64,000 nucleotides of DNA from CAZKWG01 sp964615375 (GCA_964615375.1 CAZTOW010000002.1:186001-250000); one strand, 5' to 3'. Positions 18,656 through 27,772 are shown, numbered from the stretch's first letter. Program-made: numbers and translations. The notes: a model not told the origin generated them from the sequence alone.

Positions 18656-19372
18656 CTATTGTCCTTGTATTGTAATGTCGCCAGAGCCGGCGTAGACCTT
18701 GACAACTTGCGAAGAGGACGAGGTCTGGACCACCCCAAAGATGGTGGTGGAGCCGGAGTTGCTCTCCGCTGTCAGGTTGTACTCGCCCTGACCCGGCAGG
18801 TAGACGGTGACGTCCCCCGAGCCGTTGTCCACGAGGATGTCCTCGAACTCCTGCTCGACTACGTCCAGCTCGATCTCGCCCGAGCCGCCCAGGAGCGCGA
18901 CGTGGTTCGAGGAGATCTCCGTGCCCTGGATGGTGCCGGAGCCGGTCTCGGCGCGCAGGTTGCCCGAGCTGTCCAGCACCGTGATCGCCCCAGAGCCCGT
19001 CTGGATGTCCATGGGGCCCTGCCAGCCCTCGACGGAGACCGCGCCCTCGTCGGTGTCGATCTCCACGGCCACGTTCTCCGGGGCCAGGATGACGAAGTCC
19101 GTCTCGCAGACGCCTACGTTCATGAAGCCGCACTTCTTCTTGAGCGTCAGCTCTCCGTCCTTGACCTCGTAGGAGAACTCCGTCCCCTTGCCGGTCAGGG
19201 TCACCTGGACGGAGATGGTGCCGTCCTCGCTGGGGGCAAGATCGACGTCGCCCGCTCCGGACTTCACCCGGAGGCTGGAGATGGCGTCCTGGAGCGTGAT
19301 GGTCTCCACGCTGGTGGGGACGTCACAGGACACGACGCCGAGGACGAGGGGGAGGAAGACGAGCCTGCGCAT
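18656..19372 (-). CDS. DUF4097-type beta-helix lipoprotein
   Basis: A 238-residue protein starting MRRLVFLPLVLGVVSC, a lipoprotein signal. The remainder repeats a short strand pattern (SGAGDVDL, TGSGAITV, TGSGTIQG, GGSGEIEL, NGSGDVTV, AGSGDITI), the signature of DUF4097/adhesin-like right-handed beta helices. The start is supported by GGAGG 7 bp upstream; a longer frame begins 22 codons earlier without a ribosome site. Upstream lies a good promoter overlapped by a palindrome. The molecular role of the family is unknown. Confidence 0.8.
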   Translation of the reverse strand: MRRLVFLPLVLGVVSCDVPTSVETITLQDAISSLRVKSGAGDVDLAPSEDGTISVQVTLTGKGTEFSYEVKDGELTLKKKCGFMNVGVCETDFVILAPENVAVEIDTDEGAVSVEGWQGPMDIQTGSGAITVLDSSGNLRAETGSGTIQGTEISSNHVALLGGSGEIELDVVEQEFEDILVDNGSGDVTVYLPGQGEYNLTAESNSGSTTIFGVVQTSSSSQVVKVYAGSGDITIQGQ

Positions 19373-19409
19373 GGGGCCTCCAGGAGGGGCACGAGCCCGA
19401 GATGGTCTG

Positions 19410-19438
19410 ATCGTATCTCCGGCTGCATCAGGTGTCAC
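19410..19438 (-). promoter_or_regulatory. Promoter of the DUF4097 lipoprotein gene
   Basis: Read on the minus strand: -35 GTGACA (19438-19433), 17-bp spacer, -10 TACGAT (19415-19410). The -35 differs from consensus at one base and the -10 at two. The -35 lies inside the palindrome at 19428-19442. Confidence 0.5.
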
Positions 19439-19442
19439 CTGA
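19428..19442. promoter_or_regulatory. Palindromic operator candidate TCAGGTG-N1-CACCTGA
   Basis: A perfect 7-bp inverted repeat with one central base, overlapping the -35 box of the DUF4097 gene promoter. Size and position fit a repressor site. No regulator gene is adjacent, so the binding protein is unknown. Confidence 0.45.
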
Positions 19443-19498
19443 GCACCGTAGATGACGTGTCAAGACCCGCACGGGGCGCGGTCGCTTCCCGGCGGGCC

Positions 19499-20605
19499 CT
19501 AGCCCGTAAGACCCGCGAGGTACACCGTAGCGTCCGGGAAAGCCGCGAGGGGCGCGCCCGTGCCGGCGTCCACCCAGATCACGAGGTCCCCGGAGCCGAT
19601 CTGGACGTGGGCGGCGACGAGGCGGGCGCCGCGGTCCAGGGCGGAGAGGACGGCGGACGCGGCCAGCGCGCGGTCCAGGGCGCCCTCAGCGACCAGCTTC
19701 GCGCGGAAGCCCTTGTAGACCGCCCGCACGACCTCCACGCTGCCGACCGGGTAGACCTGGACCACCGTGGCCCCGGCCGCGTTGGGGAGCCAGCTCGCGA
19801 CGAGCGCGCCCACCTGGGAGGCGCTGGTGACGGCGGCGGGAGCGGCGGCGGGCTTCGGGGCCGCGGGGGCAGGGGTCGGGGCGGGGGCCGACGCGGCGCG
19901 CGCAGGGCCGCCGACCGGAGCCGCGGGGGCGACCGGGGCGGGCGCGGGCGCGGGCTTCGGCGCGGCGGCGCGGGCGGCGGCGATCTTCGCCTCCTCCTCG
20001 GCAGCCATGCGCGCGGCCTCCAGCGCGCTGCGCGGCTTGGAGCTGGAGGCGGTGCCGATCTGGTCGAGGCGCGAGCCGGTGGGCTTGGGCGCGGCGGTCG
20101 GCTTCGGGGGAGCGGGCCGGGGCGGCGGCGCGGCCGGGGCGGGCGCGGGCGCGGGCTTCGCGGCGACCGGGGGCGGCGCGACGGGAGCAGGCGCAGGGGC
20201 GACCGGACGGGGCGGAGGCACGGGCCTGCCCGGGGCCGGGGCGCGATCGAAGACGGAGGATCCTCCCCCCGCCTTGGCGGCGGCGGGCTTCGCGGGGGCC
20301 GGCGCAGGCGCGGGCGGGGGCGGGGGCGTCGGCGCCGGCGCGGGCCTCGCGGGGGCGCTCTGCGCGCGCGCCGCGGCGGCCTTCCCGAGCTGGCGCGCCA
20401 GCTCCGCCGGGTCCACCGGGGGCGGCGCGGGCGCCGGGGGCGGCACGGCCGGGGCCGGCGGAGGGGCGGCCTGGACCGGCTCTTCGGGCGGGAGCATGGG
20501 CGCAGCGGAGGGTGGATCGACGGCGGCGGCGGCGGGGCTCCCCACCGGATCGGGGACGTCGAAGAGCGAGGACAGCGGGTCGAAGGACTTCGGCTTGGTA
20601 GGCAT
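19499..20605 (-). CDS. Pro/Ala-rich cytoplasmic protein of unknown function
   Basis: A 368-residue protein starting MPTKPKSFDPLSSLFDVPDP, with no signal peptide. Residues 20-250 are almost entirely Pro and Ala with a short charged helix (AARMAAEEEAKIAAARAA); the last 110 residues form a normal-composition alpha/beta domain (VQVYPVGSVEVVRAVYKGF, AHVQIGSGDLVIWVDAG) that I do not recognise. The opposite strand is also open over much of this low-complexity DNA; the minus-strand choice rests on the C-terminal domain and on the start facing the phosphatase gene 18 bp away. Confidence 0.6.
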   Translation of the reverse strand: MPTKPKSFDPLSSLFDVPDPVGSPAAAAVDPPSAAPMLPPEEPVQAAPPPAPAVPPPAPAPPPVDPAELARQLGKAAAARAQSAPARPAPAPTPPPPPAPAPAPAKPAAAKAGGGSSVFDRAPAPGRPVPPPRPVAPAPAPVAPPPVAAKPAPAPAPAAPPPRPAPPKPTAAPKPTGSRLDQIGTASSSKPRSALEAARMAAEEEAKIAAARAAAPKPAPAPAPVAPAAPVGGPARAASAPAPTPAPAAPKPAAAPAAVTSASQVGALVASWLPNAAGATVVQVYPVGSVEVVRAVYKGFRAKLVAEGALDRALAASAVLSALDRGARLVAAHVQIGSGDLVIWVDAGTGAPLAAFPDATVYLAGLTG

Positions 20606-20623
20606 GGGGATATTCTCTACCCG

Positions 20624-21316
20624 ATGCCACCCCCCAGCCGCAACGCCATCCCCTGGGAGCCCCTGGTAGACCGGGGAGAACTCCCCGTCCTGCTCGTTCG
20701 CCACGCCCAGACCGCATGGAACCGGGAGCGCCGGATGCTCGGGCGCACGGACCTCCCGCTGGACGAGGAGGGGCGCGCGCAGGCCCTCGCCCTCGCCGCG
20801 TCCTGCGCGGAGCTCCCCCTCTCCGCCGTGCTGGCCAGCCCGCTCTCCCGCGCGACGCTGACCGCCCAGGCCCTCGCCGAGCCGCGCGGGCTCCCGGTGC
20901 TCCCGGTCCCCGGCCTCGTCGAGCTGGACCAGGGAGAGCTGGACGGCCAGCGCTCCGCCGACCTGCTCGCCCGCTACGCTGACTTCTTCGCCGCCTGGCG
21001 CGCGGATCCCGGCGACACCCGCGTGCCGGGCGGGGAGACCCTGGGCGAGTGCCAGGAGCGCTCCTGGGAGGCCCTGACCCGGGCGCTGGAGGGTCGCCCG
21101 CCGGGGCCGCCGGCGCTGGTGGTGGTCCACCAGATGGTGCTGTCCTCCATCCTCTGCCGCGCGCTGGAGCTGCCGCTCCGCCACTACGGGCTCTTGAGCC
21201 AGCGCAACACGGCGATGAACCTGCTCGGGTGGTCGGAGGGGCGCCTGAGGGTGGTCGCGCTCAACCTCTGTGAGCACCTGCCGCCCGCGCCGCCTCCGCG
21301 CCGCCTCGCCGTCTGA
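20624..21316 (+). CDS. Histidine phosphatase (phosphoglycerate mutase-like)
   Basis: A 230-residue protein with the histidine-phosphatase core: LLVRHAQTAWNRERRMLGRTDLPLDEEG (RHxxT phosphohistidine motif, residues about 27-31), SPLSRATLTAQ, GETLGECQERSW and VVVHQMVLSSIL (second catalytic His). The wider family includes CobC, GpmB and SixA; the substrate cannot be assigned. The start codon faces that of the Pro/Ala-rich gene with 18 bp between. A TATTCT at 20611-20616 could be a -10 box producing a leaderless transcript. The stop abuts the dsbD stop within TGATCA. Confidence 0.87.
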   Translation: MPPPSRNAIPWEPLVDRGELPVLLVRHAQTAWNRERRMLGRTDLPLDEEGRAQALALAASCAELPLSAVLASPLSRATLTAQALAEPRGLPVLPVPGLVELDQGELDGQRSADLLARYADFFAAWRADPGDTRVPGGETLGECQERSWEALTRALEGRPPGPPALVVVHQMVLSSILCRALELPLRHYGLLSQRNTAMNLLGWSEGRLRVVALNLCEHLPPAPPPRRLAV

Positions 21317-23509
21317 TCAGCCCTGCCCCGCCGCCGCCAGGGCCGCCTTCATGTGGGGCAGGAACTCCGGGGCGGGCAGGAAGCCCGTGACCGTCAGGTC
21401 CTCCAGCGGGGTGCCGTCCGGCTTGAGGAACTTGACCGTGGGCAGCCCGGCCACCCCGTACTTCTCCACCAGGGCCTTGACCGCCGGGTCGTCGCCGCGG
21501 GTGGCGTCGATCATCACCGTCACCATCCCGCTGGCCGCCTCGATGACCGCCGGGTCCGTGTATGTGTAGTGCTCCAGCTCCTTGCAGGCGGCGCACCAGT
21601 CGGCGGTGAAGTCGATCATCACCGGCTTGCCCTCGGAGGCCGCCCGCGCCAGCGCCCCCGCCTCGTCCGTGGCCCAGGTGATCTTCGGGCCCGCCTCCGC
21701 CGGGGCCGCGGCGGACGAGGCCAGGCTGGCCGGGGGCAGGATGAAGCCGCGCGTGATCAGCACGCCCAGCAGCAGGTAGGCGCCCACCAGCACGCCCACC
21801 ATCGTGTAGAGCTTGCGGGCCCGCGCCACCCAGAACCCGTGCTCCTCGTCGTTCTCCGGCCAGGCGAAGACGGCGGTGATGAGCAGCATGGCGCTGGCCA
21901 GCAGGGCGGTGGTCACCTCGGAGAGGTGCGGCTCCATGTAGTAGAGCGCCCCCGCCCACATCACCAGCCCAAACGACTTCTTGACGGTGTCCATCCAGGC
22001 GCCGGGGCGCAGCAGGGTCGAGGAGAAGGCCCCGGCGACGATGAAGATCATCCCCATGCCCAGCGAGAAGATGGCCATGAGCAGCGCGCCCAGGCCCACC
22101 TCGCCCTCCTTGCCGATGAGGGCGATGATGGCCAGCACCACCGGCCCCGAGCAGGGCCCGGCGACCAGCGCGCCCACCATGCCGATGACGAAGGCGCCCG
22201 TGTAGCCCGAGCCCCCGTACTGCGAGAGCTTCGTCTGGATGGAGGCCGGCATCCCGAGGTCGAAGACCCCGAACATGGCCAGCCCCATCACGAAGAAGAA
22301 GATGGAGATGGCCGCCACCAGCCCCACGCTCTGCATCTGGGCCCCGAACATCCCGCCGGTGAGCCCGGCGACGACGCCCAGCGCGGTGTAGACCAGGGCC
22401 AGCCCCGCCACGTAGGTCGCGGCCAGCGAGATGGCCTGCACGCGGCTGCCGGCGCTGCGGGCGCCGATGATCCCGATGGTGATGGGCACCATCGGCAGCA
22501 CGCAGGGGGTGAGGCTCACGGCCAGGCCCGCTCCGAAGACGAGCAGGAGCAGCGGGAGGATCCCCTCCTCCCGCGCCTTCGCGAAGGTGTCCTTGGAGCC
22601 CGCGTCCGGCAGGGTGGCCGCCGCGGCGACCGGGGCGGCGTCGCCCAGCGTCAGCGACACCTTCACCGGGAAGTCCGAGGGCATCAGACAGAGGCCCTCC
22701 TTGCAGGCCTGGATGTTCACGAGGAGCTCGAGGTCCACCTGTCCCGGGGGGCCTTGAACCGGCACCGTGATCGTGAAGTCCTTGGGGATGTCGGTGCGGG
22801 TGAAGCCCGTGGCCGGGTCGGTGTAGGGCTCGCCCGCGGGCAGCTCGGGCGCGCCGAGCGAGTACAGCCCGCCCTCCTTCGCCAGGTAGACGCCGAAGAG
22901 GTCACGGTTGGCGTGCCAGCCCTCCTCCAGGTCCACCGCGATCACGGCCTTGCCCGCCTCGGAGGGGCCGGCGCTCACGCGCACCACCTTGTCCGGTGAG
23001 GGCGGGGCGGCCGGGTCCACCGCGGCGGTCCCCTCCGGCGCCTTGCCCTCGGCGGCGGGCGCGCCCGCCTGCACGACCACCGGCACGTCCACCTTGTCGG
23101 TGGCCGGCATGTAGCAGAGCGTCTCCTTGCAGCCCTGATAGCGGAAGGTCATGGCCGCGGTGTAGGTGCCCTCCTTGTCCGGAGCGGTCACCGGGACCTC
23201 GACGATGACGTCGCGATCGAACTGCTCGCGCAGCGTGCCCGGGTTCAGGGGGTCCGGCTTGTGCTCACCGGGCGGGAAGCTGGGCTCGCCGAAGCTGAGG
23301 CCCGCCGCGTCGGCGACCTTGACCTCCATCATGTCCCGGAAGACGTGGAACTCCTGCGGGACCACCAGCACCAGGGTCACGACCCCCTTCGCGCCTGGGG
23401 CGAGGGTCGTCCCCTCGGCCTGCACCAGGAAGGGGTTCTTGACCGGGGCGGCCAGGGCGGGCGACACGACCCAGCAGAGCAGCAGCCAGAGCGAGAGCAG
23501 GCGGGCCAA
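21317..23509 (-). CDS. dsbD: Thiol:disulfide interchange protein DsbD
   Basis: A 730-residue protein. After signal peptide LLLCWVVSPALA come two DsbD-alpha-like domains (about residues 25-145 and 165-285), each with a Cys pair context (KETLCYMP, KEGLCLMP). A multi-helix membrane domain follows with the redox cysteines TPCVLP and GPCSGP, then a C-terminal thioredoxin domain with DFTADWCAACKELE. It moves electrons from cytoplasmic thioredoxin across the inner membrane to periplasmic proteins. Duplication of the N-terminal domain is unusual against E. coli DsbD but seen in other phyla. Confidence 0.92.
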   Translation of the reverse strand: MARLLSLWLLLCWVVSPALAAPVKNPFLVQAEGTTLAPGAKGVVTLVLVVPQEFHVFRDMMEVKVADAAGLSFGEPSFPPGEHKPDPLNPGTLREQFDRDVIVEVPVTAPDKEGTYTAAMTFRYQGCKETLCYMPATDKVDVPVVVQAGAPAAEGKAPEGTAAVDPAAPPSPDKVVRVSAGPSEAGKAVIAVDLEEGWHANRDLFGVYLAKEGGLYSLGAPELPAGEPYTDPATGFTRTDIPKDFTITVPVQGPPGQVDLELLVNIQACKEGLCLMPSDFPVKVSLTLGDAAPVAAAATLPDAGSKDTFAKAREEGILPLLLLVFGAGLAVSLTPCVLPMVPITIGIIGARSAGSRVQAISLAATYVAGLALVYTALGVVAGLTGGMFGAQMQSVGLVAAISIFFFVMGLAMFGVFDLGMPASIQTKLSQYGGSGYTGAFVIGMVGALVAGPCSGPVVLAIIALIGKEGEVGLGALLMAIFSLGMGMIFIVAGAFSSTLLRPGAWMDTVKKSFGLVMWAGALYYMEPHLSEVTTALLASAMLLITAVFAWPENDEEHGFWVARARKLYTMVGVLVGAYLLLGVLITRGFILPPASLASSAAAPAEAGPKITWATDEAGALARAASEGKPVMIDFTADWCAACKELEHYTYTDPAVIEAASGMVTVMIDATRGDDPAVKALVEKYGVAGLPTVKFLKPDGTPLEDLTVTGFLPAPEFLPHMKAALAAAGQG

Positions 23510-23538
23510 GGGACCTCCGCGACCGTAAGAGCTGAAGT

Positions 23539-24840
23539 CTACCCGCCCTGACGGGCGAGCGCGAGCAGGGTTCGGCTGGCGATGCCCGCCGCCTCGAAGT
23601 CCACGCCCGTCTCCTCGAGCAGGAGCTCCCCGCGCTCGGGATCTACCTTGTCGAAGGCGACCTGCACGGAGTAGTTCGGGTCCTTCTCGATGTCCCAGCT
23701 CGGATCCTTGACCATCTCCGGCGGGTAGGCGCGGCTCAGCGCGCGATCGATGCCCGGACCGTGCCCGGCCGCCGCCAGCGAGACCACCGCCATGAGCTCG
23801 GACGCGCTGTCCACCTCCGCGTAGACCGTGTCCCCGCTGGCCAGGTAGGCCGAGAGCATCTGGGTGGTCATGTCCGGCTTCACGAAGGAGCGCATGAGCC
23901 CGTAGGCCACGAAGTCCTCGTACAGCAGGTGATGGTTCGTCACCTTCGCCGTGGTCTTCGTCTTGATGGCGTCCTTGCGCGGCGAGACCGCGAAGCGCAG
24001 GTAGTAGAAGGTCCCGGCGTAGGGCACGGCCCGCGCGTGGTAGGGCTGGGCCAGGTCCTGGATGTAGTGGGTACCCCAGGCGGCGAAGCGGTAGCCCCAG
24101 TAGGGGTGGCCCGAGGCGAACGCGAGCCGGGAGAGCCGCACGTACAGCTCGACGCGGTCCAGCATCATGCCCTGGGTCATCTCCGGCGCGAACTTCCGCA
24201 CCAGGCCGTTCTCGTGCATGAACTGGACGTGGAAGGGCGCCTTCGTCCCCTCCCCGTCCGCCTTGCCGTAGGGCTGCTTGCCGTAGCCGTAGCTCTCGAT
24301 GGCCCAGAGGTTCCGGTCCATCTGCCAGTCCGGCTCGTCGGCGAAGGTGCTGAGCACGCTCCGCCCGCTCACCTCCTGGCCGGTGACGTCCTCGAAGACC
24401 ATGGGCATGGGCGGCTTCGGGCTGAGCCCGGACCAGACCGTGGACGGCTCGACCACCGGGCGGGTGGCCTCCGCGCCGGGCATCACCCGGTTGACCAGGG
24501 CGAAGCCGGTCTCCGGGTTCAGGCGCGCCGCTGTCAGGAAGCTCGCGAGCGTAGGATTGGCGGCGTCGAAGCGCTGCGCCTTGAAGCGCGTGCTCCCCGT
24601 GGAGCCAAGCCAGGCGTAGTAGTCGTCGAAGAGCTTCTCCAGCGCGGGCGCCTGCGAGGTGAGGAAGGCGTCCAGCGGCTCCACCGCGACCTTGTCCTCC
24701 ACGTAGGCCACGCCCGGGTTGGTGAAGGCCCGATCGGAGAGGAGGTAGTGCTCTCCCCAGGCGAGGGCCTCCCCCTGCAGCGCCAGGACCCCGCCGAGCA
24801 GGGCCAACCGAGTGAGCGTCGCGCTCTCGGCAGCGGACAT
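23539..24840 (-). CDS. Zinc-dependent phospholipase C / S1-P1 nuclease-like secreted protein
   Basis: A 433-residue protein with signal peptide ending GEALA, leaving a mature N-terminus WGEHYLLSD. Trp at the mature N-terminus followed by conserved His, and the motif AAWGTHYIQDLAQPYHARAVP near residue 235, match the phospholipase C / P1 nuclease superfamily, where the N-terminal Trp amine and spaced His/Asp residues bind three zinc ions. The protein is longer than classical members (about 250-300 residues) with extra segments, so the substrate is uncertain. It starts divergently from the GT2 gene, 74 bp away. Confidence 0.6.
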   Translation of the reverse strand: MSAAESATLTRLALLGGVLALQGEALAWGEHYLLSDRAFTNPGVAYVEDKVAVEPLDAFLTSQAPALEKLFDDYYAWLGSTGSTRFKAQRFDAANPTLASFLTAARLNPETGFALVNRVMPGAEATRPVVEPSTVWSGLSPKPPMPMVFEDVTGQEVSGRSVLSTFADEPDWQMDRNLWAIESYGYGKQPYGKADGEGTKAPFHVQFMHENGLVRKFAPEMTQGMMLDRVELYVRLSRLAFASGHPYWGYRFAAWGTHYIQDLAQPYHARAVPYAGTFYYLRFAVSPRKDAIKTKTTAKVTNHHLLYEDFVAYGLMRSFVKPDMTTQMLSAYLASGDTVYAEVDSASELMAVVSLAAAGHGPGIDRALSRAYPPEMVKDPSWDIEKDPNYSVQVAFDKVDPERGELLLEETGVDFEAAGIASRTLLALARQGG

Positions 24841-24914
24841 GAGACCTCCGAAGGTGTGCAGTCGACGCTTAGCCCGATGCGGCCGGAGGCGCCTCCCGCG
24901 GTTAGCAGGCCCCG

Positions 24915-25616
24915 ATGAGCAGCCCTCCCCCGAGGCCCGGCTACGCGGGCGTCTTCGTCGTGATCCCGGCCCTGAACGAGGAGGGCAGCCTGCCCCTGGT
25001 GCTCGGCGCCCTGCCCCCGGTGGGCGGGGTGATCGTCGCGGACAACGGCAGCGAGGACCGCACGGCCGAGGTGGCCCGCGAAGGCGGCGCCGAGGTGGTG
25101 AGCGAGCCCCGCCGCGGCTACGGCAGCGCCTGTCTGGCCGGCATCGCCCGCGCCCAGGCGCGCGGAGCGGAGATCCTGGTCATCCTGGACGCGGACTTCT
25201 CCGACGACCCGTCCGAGCTCCCGCTGCTGGTGGACCCCATCCTGGAGGGCCGGGCGGACCTGGTCCTGGGCGACCGCACGCGGCGGGCCGAGCCGGGCGC
25301 CATCCTGCCCCACCAGCGCTTCGGGAACCACCTCGCCACCTTCCTCATCGCCCGCGTCACGGGCCACCGCTACCGCGACATGGGGCCCTTTCGAGCCGTC
25401 CGCATGTCCGCGCTGCAGGGCCTCGGGATGCGCGACCTCAACTACGGGTGGAACGTGGAGATGCAGATGAAGGCCGTCCGCGCCGGCCTGCGCGTGCTGG
25501 AGGTCCCGGTGAGCTATCGCAAGCGCGCCGAGGGGGAGTCCAAGATCAGCGGCGACCTGCGCGCCTCGGTGCGCGCCGGGGTGAAGATCGTGCGCGCGGT
25601 GCGGACCTACGCATGA
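24915..25616 (+). CDS. Family 2 glycosyltransferase (dolichyl-phosphate-mannose synthase-like)
   Basis: A 233-residue single-domain GT-A protein: VVIPALNEEGSLPLVL, VADNGSEDRTAE, ILDADFSDDPSE (DxD) and a GHRYRDMGPFRAVR segment, ending at LEVPVSYRKRAEGESKISG. It lacks membrane helices. It overlaps the next gene by 4 bp (ATGA), so the two are translated together; this pairing with a DUF2064 protein is known in several genomes. Confidence 0.85.
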   Translation: MSSPPPRPGYAGVFVVIPALNEEGSLPLVLGALPPVGGVIVADNGSEDRTAEVAREGGAEVVSEPRRGYGSACLAGIARAQARGAEILVILDADFSDDPSELPLLVDPILEGRADLVLGDRTRRAEPGAILPHQRFGNHLATFLIARVTGHRYRDMGPFRAVRMSALQGLGMRDLNYGWNVEMQMKAVRAGLRVLEVPVSYRKRAEGESKISGDLRASVRAGVKIVRAVRTYA

Positions 25617-26230
25617 GCGCGGCGCGCGTCGTGGTCCTGACGCGCACGCCCGAGCCGGGGCGGGTCAAGACGCGGCTCATCCCGGCCCTCGGCGCGGAGG
25701 GGGCGGCGCGGCTGCACGAGGCCATGGCCCTCGAGGTGGTGGGCCGCGCGCTGCGAAGCGGCCTCGGCGTGGACGTGCGCCTCAGCGGAGCGCCCGATCA
25801 CCCCTTCGCCTGCGCGCTCGAGGCCCTGGGCGCACGCGTCCTCCCGCAGGGGGAGGGCGACCTGGGGGAGCGGCTGCTCCGCGCGCTCTCCGGGGGCGAG
25901 CGGCGCCTCGCCCTGGGGACGGACTGCCTCGGCTTCGATCCCGCCTGGCTCCGCGAGGCGGCGAGCCTGGACGAGGTGGCGCTGGGGCCCGCCGAGGATG
26001 GCGGATACTGGACCATCGGCCTGCGCGATCCCCCGCCCGAGCTCTTCCGGGGCGTGCCCTGGTCCACCGCCGACGTGCTCCAGGCGACCCTCCAGCGGGC
26101 GAGCGCGCTCGGGCTCAGGGTCAGGCTGCTGCCGACCTGTTACGACATCGACACCCCGGAGGACCTCGCGCGCCTCCGGCTCGACCCCGCCTGCCCTCCC
26201 TCCCTCCTGCCCCTCCTCGGGCCGCCCTGA
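25613..26230 (+). CDS. DUF2064 / TIGR04282-family nucleotidyl- or glycosyltransferase
   Basis: A 205-residue protein: VVVLTRTPEPGRVKTRLIPALG (NTP-binding N-terminus of the GT-A fold), ALGTDCLGFD, LGPAEDGGYWTIGL and CYDIDTPEDLARL. These are hallmarks of the TIGR04282 family, annotated as a glycosyltransferase in arsenosugar pathways but also found outside them. It lies in an operon with the preceding GT2 gene and 12 bp before mpl. There are no arsenic genes nearby, so a role in cell-wall sugar chemistry is as likely. Confidence 0.8.
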   Translation: MSAARVVVLTRTPEPGRVKTRLIPALGAEGAARLHEAMALEVVGRALRSGLGVDVRLSGAPDHPFACALEALGARVLPQGEGDLGERLLRALSGGERRLALGTDCLGFDPAWLREAASLDEVALGPAEDGGYWTIGLRDPPPELFRGVPWSTADVLQATLQRASALGLRVRLLPTCYDIDTPEDLARLRLDPACPPSLLPLLGPP

Positions 26231-26242
26231 TCCGGGACCCCC

Positions 26243-27772
26243 ATGCCCCTCGTCGACGCTCTCCCCACCCCCCTCCGCACCATCCACATCATGGGCGTCG
26301 GCGGCACCGCGATGGCGGCGCTGGCCAGCATGCTCGTGGACGCCGGCTACACGGTGACCGGCTCGGACACCGCCGTCTACCCGCCGATGAGCGACGTGCT
26401 GGCCCGGCTCGGCATCCGCGTCATGCAGGGCTACAAGGCGGAGAACCTGGCGCACCGCCCCGATCTGGTGGTGGTGGGCAACGTCATCCGACCCACCTAC
26501 GAGGAGGCGGAGGCGCTGCTGGCCAGCGATCTGCCCTACCTCAGCTTCCCCTCCCTGCTCGGGCTGCTCTTCCTCGAGCGGCACCGCAGCCTGGTGGTGG
26601 CGGGCACGCACGGCAAGACCACGACCACCGCGCTGGCCGCCTGGGTCCTGGAGGCCGCGGGCCGCGAGCCCGGCTACCTCATCGGCGGGCAGCCGCTCAA
26701 CCTGGACCGCACCGCCCGCGACGGCGCCGGCCAGCCCTTCGTCATCGAAGGCGACGAGTACGACACGGCCTTCTTCGACAAGGGGCCGAAGTTCCTGCAC
26801 TACCGGCCGCGCGCGGCGATCCTCACCAGCGTGGAGTTCGACCACGCCGACATCTACCGGGACCTGGACCACGTCAAGGAGAGCTTCCGGCGCTTCGTCC
26901 GGCTCATCCCCGAGGACGGCACCCTCGTGGCCTGGTGGCCCAGCGACGCCGTGGTGGAGGTCGCCCGTGAGGCCCGCTGCGAGGTGCGCCGCTACGGCCC
27001 CCAGCAGGACTGGGAGGGCCGGGTGGAGGACGTGGACACCCGCACCGGGACCATGCGCTTCTCCGTGCTCCGCGAGGGCCGCCGTTTCGGCACCTTCCGC
27101 TCCTGCATGGTGGGCGAGCACAACCTGTACAACCAGGTGGCGGTGGTCGCCCTGCTGGACCGCGAGGGCCTGAGCCCGGACGAGATGGCGCGCGGCTTCG
27201 AGAGCTTCCGCGGCGTCAAGCGTCGGCAGGAGATCCTGGGCGAGCCGGGCGGCGTCACCGTGCTGGACGACTTCGCCCACCACCCGACGGCGGTGAAGGT
27301 GACCTTGGAGGCCCTGCGGCTCCGCTTCGGGCAGCGCCGCCTGTGGGCCATCTTCGAGCCGCGCTCGAACACCAGCCGCCGCGCCGTCTTCCAGGAGGAG
27401 TACGCGCGGGCCTTCGACGAGGCCGATCTCGTCATCATCGCGCCCCCGGTGGACCTGGCCCGCATCTCCGAGACGGAGCGCTTCGACCCGGGCCGCATGG
27501 TGCGCGATCTGCGGGCCCGCGGGAAGGAGGCCTTCCTGGCCCGCCTGCCCCCTCCGGCCGAGGGCGCCCCTCCCCTCTCCGGGGCCGCCGAGGCCGAGGC
27601 CATCGCCGAGGTCATCACGGCCATGGTGACGGCCAACGCGCTCCCGGAGGACGTGGTGGCCGTGCTCTCCAACGGCGGCTTCGGCGGGCTGCACCGGAAG
27701 CTGCTGGCGGCGCTGGGCGCGGCGGCTGCAGAGAAAAAGATCGTACCGACGCTTGCCGAGGAAGCAAGCTGA
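26243..27772 (+). CDS. mpl: UDP-N-acetylmuramate:L-Ala-gamma-D-Glu-meso-DAP ligase
   Basis: A 509-residue Mur ligase. HIMGVGGTAMAALASMLVDAG and TGSDTAVYPPMSDVL mark the UDP-binding N-domain; VVAGTHGKTTTTAL is the ATP P-loop; IEGDEYDTAFFDKGPKFLHYRP is the Mpl-specific segment that separates it from MurC. FAHHPTAVKVTLEALR and FEPRSNTSRR lie in the C-terminal domain. Mpl reattaches murein tripeptide to UDP-MurNAc, recycling cell wall. It is found in Gram-negative bacteria. Confidence 0.93.
   Translation: MPLVDALPTPLRTIHIMGVGGTAMAALASMLVDAGYTVTGSDTAVYPPMSDVLARLGIRVMQGYKAENLAHRPDLVVVGNVIRPTYEEAEALLASDLPYLSFPSLLGLLFLERHRSLVVAGTHGKTTTTALAAWVLEAAGREPGYLIGGQPLNLDRTARDGAGQPFVIEGDEYDTAFFDKGPKFLHYRPRAAILTSVEFDHADIYRDLDHVKESFRRFVRLIPEDGTLVAWWPSDAVVEVAREARCEVRRYGPQQDWEGRVEDVDTRTGTMRFSVLREGRRFGTFRSCMVGEHNLYNQVAVVALLDREGLSPDEMARGFESFRGVKRRQEILGEPGGVTVLDDFAHHPTAVKVTLEALRLRFGQRRLWAIFEPRSNTSRRAVFQEEYARAFDEADLVIIAPPVDLARISETERFDPGRMVRDLRARGKEAFLARLPPPAEGAPPLSGAAEAEAIAEVITAMVTANALPEDVVAVLSNGGFGGLHRKLLAALGAAAAEKKIVPTLAEEAS

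Noticed and set aside
25613..26230. Arsenosugar biosynthesis gene
   Set aside because: The family name suggests it, but no arsenic methyltransferase or related gene is nearby; context is cell-wall and glycosyl transfer.
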